Assembly: GCA_964019135.1 (NCBI GenBank)
Contig: OZ025255.1
Coordinates: 19,755,708-19,819,707 of the forward strand
Direction of reading: 5' to 3'
Length of the DNA stretch: 64,000 nt
From: Arenicola marina
Lineage: Eukaryota > Annelida > Polychaeta > Arenicolidae
The notes beneath the pieces are model-generated. The model was not told where the DNA came from and ran no database searches. It saw only the letters and a list, made by a program, of their open reading frames with translations. The position numbers were made by a program, and so were the translations under genes. Positions 32,809 to 41,800 of this stretch are shown piece after piece (position 1 is the stretch's first letter; each line of letters starts with the position of its first letter).

Positions 32809-35800
32809 GTAAGTCTGACGGCTTTCACCCACATGTTGGTAGGGGTGGAGTAGGGGTGATGGTTGGTTGATTATTCAGGACGCTTTAACGGCTTTGGTCA
32901 TATCGGGTCAATAAGAGAAGGAAGGGAGAGAGGAGCCATGTCTCCGGGGGTAACCCCCTACTCTTTACGAAGAAATACCTTGGATCTTTACAGTGCGGCC
33001 ACACAAACATGGCAACAGCAGGGCTCGAACCACCGATTCACGTGCCGTCGCACTGAATGCGAGCGATTTAGCCCACTGAGCTGTCGCGTCTGCCCCGAAT
33101 AGGGGTGAGACGGCAGGTGTGATGATCCCCGTGACGTCATGTCGGTGGTTGGGCACCGGGTCTTCCCCGTCCTTGTACTGTGGCTCCTGGTACAGCTGAC
33201 ATACAGTGTAGCGGATGCGACGGATAAGTCTGACGGCTCTTACCCGAGCCTGGAAGGGTATGGGGGGGGGGGGGGTAGGAAAGGTAGCCGGCGCACGGAC
33301 ACACATCTCGCACAAGCTGTTGACAATATCTTAGATACTAACTGTTATTTCCGAACCTAACTTTTGATATCATCTTAGGAACTAACTTGACATTGCCTTG
33401 GTATCTAGCTGTTGATATTATCTTTGAAACTAACTGTTGGCATTATTTTCGAAACTAACTGTTGACATTATCTTGGAAACTAACTATTGACATTATCATT
33501 GGAGTCTATCTGACATTATCTGATGTTAGCATGTCATAATTTTGACATTTATATTAACATCGGCTGAACCCGGCCACCACTTGAAAAATGTCCCCCCCCC
33601 CATTCCCCGCCTCCACACACACACACACACGCACCCCTTGGCGGTTCATAATGATGATTCCTTCCCGCAGGATACATATATATTCAGTGCTCGAGACATG
33701 CACTGGGAGGTCCGTCTGACAGGGAGGCGCAGGATGACGTCACCGTCCAATGGTGTCTCGCGTTCTGTGGCGAGCAAGACCCGGCATACGGCTACGGCGG
33801 ACTCAGGGTCAGTGCCCAATGTGAGGGGAGGGAATACCTTTTACGATCTCCGTCATTGGCATCCGCGAATTCTTGGAGATTCGCGATCAGCTGTTGGCCA
33901 TTTTTGGGGATCGTTATCCGTACAATTCCTTGTTCAACGCGAAGACCCATTCACTATTTATCGCCATTCGTCATAGCAATTTGGGTGGGGTCCCCACCCC
34001 CCAGCTCAATGCCCCCCCCCCCTCCTTCGTCGGGTGAAGTGAATCTTATGTGTGTGTTCGCTGTCAGTCTGCTATTATATGTGGGGATGCAGCTGCTACT
34101 GTCATAACATAAATATAGCAGCCAAACAGCGACCACTACGCTGTCTGTTCACCTCTTTAAATGACGCACCTACATTGCCAACATTCAGCATGTTCCACCA
34201 TCCATCTACACTGGTTGGTTCTCCTCTGTGTTGCGTTGTGTATGCATATACGAAGTTAAGTATCAACGCAGATATACTTTTATCGGATCGAAACGTCTGG
34301 AAGTGAAATTCGAGGGAGGGTGCGGTTTATTGTTTCAGTTCCAACGCATTGCATGACGATTTGAATCACACTTATGTTGATGCTTTCTCTTCAAGCGCGT
34401 ACGTCGACAGCACACACAAGCCGATTGTTACTGTTTAAATACTCCTGGCGAGAGCTTTGGTGCTGCAAACTGTGGCAGAACGTGTGGCGGTGGTCTTCAA
34501 TGCGGAGGGCAGAAGAGGCCCAACTCATACGTCAGTGTGTATCAGGGTAGGTCAACACTGATAATATGCCTCTGCGCCTTACTTCACATAAAGACTCCAA
34601 TAGCTGAAGGTACATACAGACGCTAATATACCCATCATATCGGTCGCACATTTTTAAGACGAAAATCTGCGATTTTCGTCTTATGTCGGTGTGTTCGGTT
34701 TGTTAAGACGAAAATCTGCGATTTTCGTCTTATGTCGGTGTGTTCGGTTTGTTAAGACGAAAATCTGCGATTTTCGTCTTATGTCGGTGTGTTCGGTTTG
34801 TCTGTCTGTTTGTCTTGTCACGCATTATCTCTCCAACGCCTCACGATATCGATTTCCAAATTCACAAAAAGATGCGGAGTGGCCATCGTCAGGCCCAATT
34901 ATCAGATGGGCAATGTAGGTCAAATTTCAGGGTCACAGGAATTTTTTGAAATTCGCTTAACCATTGATAGATAGGACCAAAAATCGGACAAGTCGCTATA
35001 ACGTTCACAGTTTCCATTTATTCGCGCTGCAAATTATTTCACGCATTAGGCCTATCAGTACCTTGTATGTCGTCTTTAAATTTTGCAAATCGCCGAATAG
35101 TTTTCATGCAAAAAATTCTTAAACTTTAACATTGACCCCTATGAGAGGATTTTGGCGGGAAAATGGCTCCTCAATTTCTCCATGAAGGGTACAAGTGAGA
35201 CAAACGACGCTTTGCATAGGACATAAGATTAGTATTTAGGGTCGGATGACGATACTGATCCAGGTCACGCATCAAAGGTCAAGGTCAAATCAAGGTCAAG
35301 GTCACGGAACATGATTTTAGCAGTAACTCCGTTAATATTGGGTCTAGAGATCCGCGGTTTGTTTCAGAGTATTTCTCAGAGTGAGGCGCAAAGGAAATCT
35401 CAGATTTCACGTCACATTTATAGTTTTCGAGTTATTAGATGATCTAATTTTTACTTAACGAAAATGATACAAAAACCGATGTGACAACATGCATGTAGTT
35501 AGATTAAATATGTGTGGTGGAATATGTCCTAATAATACTGACATCATGTGTGCCAAATCCCATCGAAATCGAACCGGTAGTTATGACGCAAAAAAATAAT
35601 CTTACTTTAACATGGCCAATCCCATTGTGAAGCATCGACAGGCCAAATGACTGCCAGCGCGGTGACCGATTTCGCAATAGACCTCGTTCGGTACGGGTTT
35701 GACGCTCAGTGACTTTTTTTGAAATTCATACGTTCTCGCTATCCTCCAGCTATGTTATACGCGGGTTTATTAGTACGGCCTCTGAACTTTATCTGCGACC

Positions 35801-38800
35801 TTTCATAGTTATCGGGTCAAGGTCAGTTGCACCTATACCCCGATTTTCGTCTTCCCTCTCAAGCTACGCTTGACAAATCTAGTTTACGCATCTTCAACCT
35901 CTGGTCATTGTCATGTAATAATAATACTGTCATCACTGGCATGCATGTTGTACGTCTTTATTCATGTGTTTGACGTGACATGGTTCGATATGGGTTGCCA
36001 CGGGATAATATGGACCAGGGATTTGGGATATCATGTATCATTTAATATCGGCCTCGATACAGGGGTTAGAAAAGCGGACTGTTGTCTATATTAAAATAAT
36101 ATTTTACTAACGATTGTGCACCTGCAATAAGGCTACACAATAATTTGGCACGACATTTCACAGTAATATATTCAATTCGATTTAATTAGTGTGGATGCCC
36201 TCCCCCCCCCCCCCACCCACCACCTTCCGTCGTCATGTTCCAGTATAAGCTTAAGGTAGAGAGCGGGTAGCTACCGTGGCCGAATTTTTCCGAAACAAAT
36301 CCCCTTTTGTTCTCATTTTCATTTCATAATTTCCCCGCCAAACATGCATGCATGTTACATATTACAAGCAAATACATAAACTATTCATTGCAAATACTCG
36401 CCAAAAAGCCAAAGTGGGATAATTCTGCATTGTTGGCCTAATTTAAAGCCTTGTTATTTATAATCGAGCTTACAGAGCAATAGTTAATTCACTATCATAT
36501 CTGTATGTTGATATTTGCGTATGCAATGTGACGCTAGATTTCAGTAAGCCCTTTTTTAAGATTTTTCTCATTGATCGCTGTGTTAAAGCCAATTTGACAA
36601 TAATTGCCAAAACGTTTTTAAAGTAAAATAACTCCAAAATAACCCTCCAGCCGATCTCGGCCTATAACACAAACAAAAGTAATGCGAGAGCTACCATTGT
36701 TCAATATTTATTTCTGGTGCGAAATTGAATTTAAACTTGCTAACCTCGAATATTGGGTGCACATTTCAGATGTAAACGAATGCCTAACTAACAATGGCGG
36801 ATGTGACCAGACGTCTAACAACACTCCCGGCAGCTTCTCCTGCTCCTGTCGAGACGGCTACAGCCAGACTGGAGCCAGCTGTATGGGTAGGTCATACCTG
36901 GTCACTATGACCAGACGTGTAACAACCGTCAGGTGTCGGAAATGGTAAGACAAGACTGGCACGTTATGCACAGGTAGGTTATGACGCATTGCTGCTTATG
37001 CCTAAAGTTCCTTCTGCGTGCCATTAATGTAAAACTTGTACATCGCTCATTTCATACTGTGAATAAATTTATACTGCCGGATGAGGTAGTATGCATTGTC
37101 ACTGACATACAATTCCCATCTGAGTAATTATACATGTACATTGTGAATGACCTAAATAGGCGTTTCACTCGTTGCCATGGGAACGTTAAAAGGTGAAAGC
37201 TTTTAATCCCAGATAATATTTCGTGAATTTGATAAATATCCAGGTACTTCATTCATCAAATATTGTGGTTGTCATTACTTTATAATAGTTAATGTACGTT
37301 GTTTCATCAACACCATTGATTATCAAACATTCTGATCGACATTACGGAGTACACACATGGCTAAAGAAAATGACTAATTTATTACTGTATAGATATGACC
37401 CTGTAATCTGATATTTGTCACTGTTCGTATGCACTGTGACAGATTTTATCGTACCGATACCGGTATGGATGACTGACCAACATGTATAACATGTAAAACT
37501 ATAACCGCAGCGAATGGAAGTTTACTGAACTATAATAATGATATTATAATGACCGTGTTGCATGTTGTAGATATCAATGAATGCGCCACCGACAATGGCG
37601 GGTATGATCACACTTGTACCAACAAACAAGGTGGCTACAGCTGTTCATGTCGGGAGGGATATCTCTCCGACAACACCACGTGTACAGGCATGTAGCATCT
37701 AGAACATACGACTGACAGCAATTTCGGCCCTATAGACTACAAAAGTTGCTTTACTCATTAAATACATCAATGAAAACCTTGAGAAATATAAGAATATATA
37801 ACAATATTTTCGGGAACAGACCATCGTAACTTGCGCGCTTTATACCTGTGTGTAACATTTACTATTCGGAAGGTCATCAACTAAATTTGGACTCGATTGC
37901 AGTCTCAATATCAGCTATGTCGACACATTACAGACATAGACGAGTGCGCAGACCCAAAACTCCACAACTGCCGTCCCACTGACAAATGTCGGAACAAGGA
38001 TGGAAGTTTTGAGTGCATCCAACAAGCGGCGACTACAACACTATCAAGCATAGTTACAGGTGAGACAGTTTCATTCCGGCTGATGCAGCACATTAATATG
38101 GACTGACATACTAAAATATTCAATCATTGTATATTAAAAAAAAATGGTTGATCTTCCGTTCATTAGCGGACAGGAAATCTACTTTTCTTGCGATAAGGGT
38201 GACTGGCGGAAGTCGACAGACGATCTATGAGCAGATATTATTTTATTATGGTGTCCTGCCCCTAGCTTCAGACTTTGCTGAAAGAGACACACTAATATTA
38301 CAACGCCTTGTGCTACCCTATATTTTCCAAGATATGACAACTGGAATGTCTGCCGGGGCGCATGGTGGCGGTGGAGGCGGCCTCAGCCTCGGTCTGATAG
38401 CCGGAGTGTGTGTCGCTGCCGTGGCCGCCATTACAGCGGTTGTCGTGGTCGTCCTGGTCGTCCTCAGACGCAGGTCTGTCAAACTGTGTCCCGTTGAATA
38501 TGCTGATAAATTGTATATATACTGCATCCCACAGTATATTGTTTTCCCAGATAGTGTTCGCGAGGTTCTGTTCCAAGCCTACGATGGGCGAAAGACAAGT
38601 TATACTGATGATTGTTTGGAACGATGAACCTATTCATCTCACGACCTAACTGGCATCTCTCGATCGCTCGGAGAGACGCACTGTTGAAGTTGGTCGACAG
38701 GAAAGAAAATTAACCAAAAGAAAGATAAGTGTCAATTTTGTTACCATATATATTTAAATCGTGGAACATGATTTGCAGTCAACTGTATAATGTACGTTAT

Positions 38801-41800
38801 GTTCCTGTATTGATTCATTCGTATGTTTAATCTCAAGGCGGGCCAAGCCAAGGTATATCAACGATATAGCAATGGCAGGTTTTGGTCCAAAAGACAAAAC
38901 GCTGGGTAAGCCAAGTTTCATTTGTGCAGAAGCATAGATATGGTGAGTCTTTCTACTATATATTACCAAGCTGTATAAGTAATTACTCAGGCCAAAGTGG
39001 AAAAAATAATTGTAATCGTACATCTTTATCTACATATTTATGAACTCTAATTCTTCATTATTTAGGACACAGTGTGTAACAAAAGTTAGTGTGAAGTATA
39101 TTTTTTACTTTCTACAACTTATTACGTACTTTTCTATGCAAAAAGTACATTGATCACACATTCAATTAATTTTAAAGCCAATCTGGATGCAGAAGTGTAC
39201 GTGATCAATAAAGGAGTCTTATCCAGTGACCAGTAGATATATTATCGTTAATTCTCATCCAGGTCCTCCAGTAAATACCTGTCGCGTTGCTCGTAGGAAC
39301 ATCAGCCGAACAGGTCACCCAGCCCGCTAAGAACACAGACCAGGACACTCAAGTCCCGCAACCGACAGATCAGGGTTCTGCCCGAGACACAGAGGTTGCC
39401 TCTGATGCCGCCCAAGTGGAAGTCGTGTACGAAAACTATCACTCTCAAGTGAAGGTCGACATGTTTGTAGACCACGTCAACCACTTGAAACAAAACAAGA
39501 ACTTCGAACACGAATTTGATGTAAATATTAAATATTAACAGTGATAAGAACAACCGAGCAGCGATGCTCTAGTGATCGTGACATAGTTAATTGACATATT
39601 TGTGTTGCTGGGTATCCTACACATATATATTACTGTTATGCAGGAATTTACGAAAGGGGGGAAATCATTTATTAAAATACTATCTAAGCGCACGACCCCT
39701 TTTCACTTATTTTCCAGGGAAAGAGGGGGAGGGGGGGGGACGTCCCCATGTGCCGCTCTCCATCTGGGGTCGGCCACTTTATTATACTTAAAGAATGTTA
39801 AACGTGCTATATATATATATATATTAGTTATATTAGTTATATATATATTCAAATCCACGTTTCAATAATACATGAGAAACCTTTCGTGTTGCAGACACTC
39901 GTCGATGCCAGCGATCACAGCTGCGCGGCCGCCAAGCGCAACGGACTTGCTGCCAAAAACAAGTATAAAAACATGTTACCGTGTAAGTACCAGATAAAAA
40001 CCACGTGGTTTGCATTGTACAGTATCGCTGGCACTACCAACTACAATGTCTTGAGAGATAAGTGTTGATCTTTGTTTTCAGATGTGTGTATATCTCCTTT
40101 CAGATGATGAGACTAGAGTGAAGCTGAAGACACTTGATGACGACCCCCTGACCGACTATATCAACGCCTCACTCATAAATGTGAGTGACGCTGGCTTTTT
40201 TGCAGGTTACACTGTGTAACATCAATAGATACGTGGTACAATAATTAAAATGAAAGCTTAGTCATAAAAGATACGAACCATATAGATAGGGTATTTACAC
40301 CGGACATGACATGTTAATACTGTACCGATGCAGGAAATGGTGCATATTGATAACGTAATTTATACTTGACATGATGTGTCTTGATATGATATTGATCATA
40401 TACCAGGGTATAACATGTTCTTATACAAGATATGATGGACATTAATATGGTCAACAAAACATACCACATTTTAATGAGGTATTTCGGAAAGATATGATGC
40501 AAATTTGTCAAGTATATATACAAGATAAATGAGGAATTCAAAAGGCGTTTCCTTCCCATTTAACTTATATCATGTTGCATTTGTCACGCAGGGATATGTG
40601 GACAATGATGAGTTCATCGCTTGCATGGGTAAGCTCGCAACCCCTGAATGGTGGAATGTGTGACAACTCTCATAGAGATCAAACAGGTGTCTGTGTTAGA
40701 CCAAGTGACACTGATCTACCTGACAGCAACTCTTTAATAGTGACTTCATATACAGAAATGTAACTTTTGACTTTACATTATATGAACTTGACTAAAATCC
40801 GCATCAGAATAGTGCACACAACGTTTCCTTCTGTAATGATTTTAGTGCCGTAATTTGACAGGACCAATAAACACAACGGTGAACGACTTTTGGAGAATGA
40901 TCTGGGAACGAGATGTGCCCTTGATTGTCATGGTGACCAACCTAAATGAAGGAGGCAAGGTAGGCAAAATATGTTTATCCATTCTAAGTATACACTCTTA
41001 AACGGAGAGTCCATTTGTCATGATCGTGTTCTGTCCAGCCTTCTTCTATGCTAGAAGAATAAAGCAAGCACTGGTTGATCGACTTTTGTGCGTTGGGTTG
41101 AAGCAATAATGGCATACACAAGTTTTGTATGAAAGACATGAACAATAATATTTATATACATAAACTGTGAAACATCAATGTAGATAATGCATTGAAGCAT
41201 CCTCTATCTAGGAAAAGTGCGCCCTCTACTGGCCCGTGGACGAGGAGATTGAATACGGAGACATCAGAGTGAGGGCGGTGAAAGAAGACAAGTGGCTGGA
41301 CATCGTCAGGAGGCAGTTCACACTCATACAGGTCCTAAACCAATCAATCGCTTTAGCCGTAGATGCACCGCTGGATGGGTTTGAATGAGATTAATTTGAC
41401 CTATGATTGTTATGGTCGGTTGTATCCTACGAGTAGAACAACATGGCTCTAGCATTAATCAATCACAGTTACCATGCTATAGTGACACTCCATGAATTTA
41501 TTTTGACGCCCTGGATATTAATCCATCATTTTTATTCGATGGGTACACTAATCAAAACACCAATACTTCTGTGACAGACTAGCGACAAACTTACCGTGAA
41601 GCCCTGAAGTTTAGTCCATAATATTCATTGAATGGATGCCCAAATATGGCTCATAGCACCAATTATTCTTACCACTTATTTGCATGAGGCGGTCACAGAG
41701 ATGGGCCTAACTATTGTGACCTTTGACCTACCACAGGGTAGCGGGCGTCGCACGGTCCTTCACCTTCAGTATACGGCGTGGCCAGACAAAAACGTTCCGT

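Noticed and set aside
41632-41736. Extending the WPD-loop exon upstream to about 41,692
   Set aside because: That acceptor gives the wrong phase. The CCACAG at 41,731-41,736 keeps phase and matches the family spacing between FTL and RRTV.
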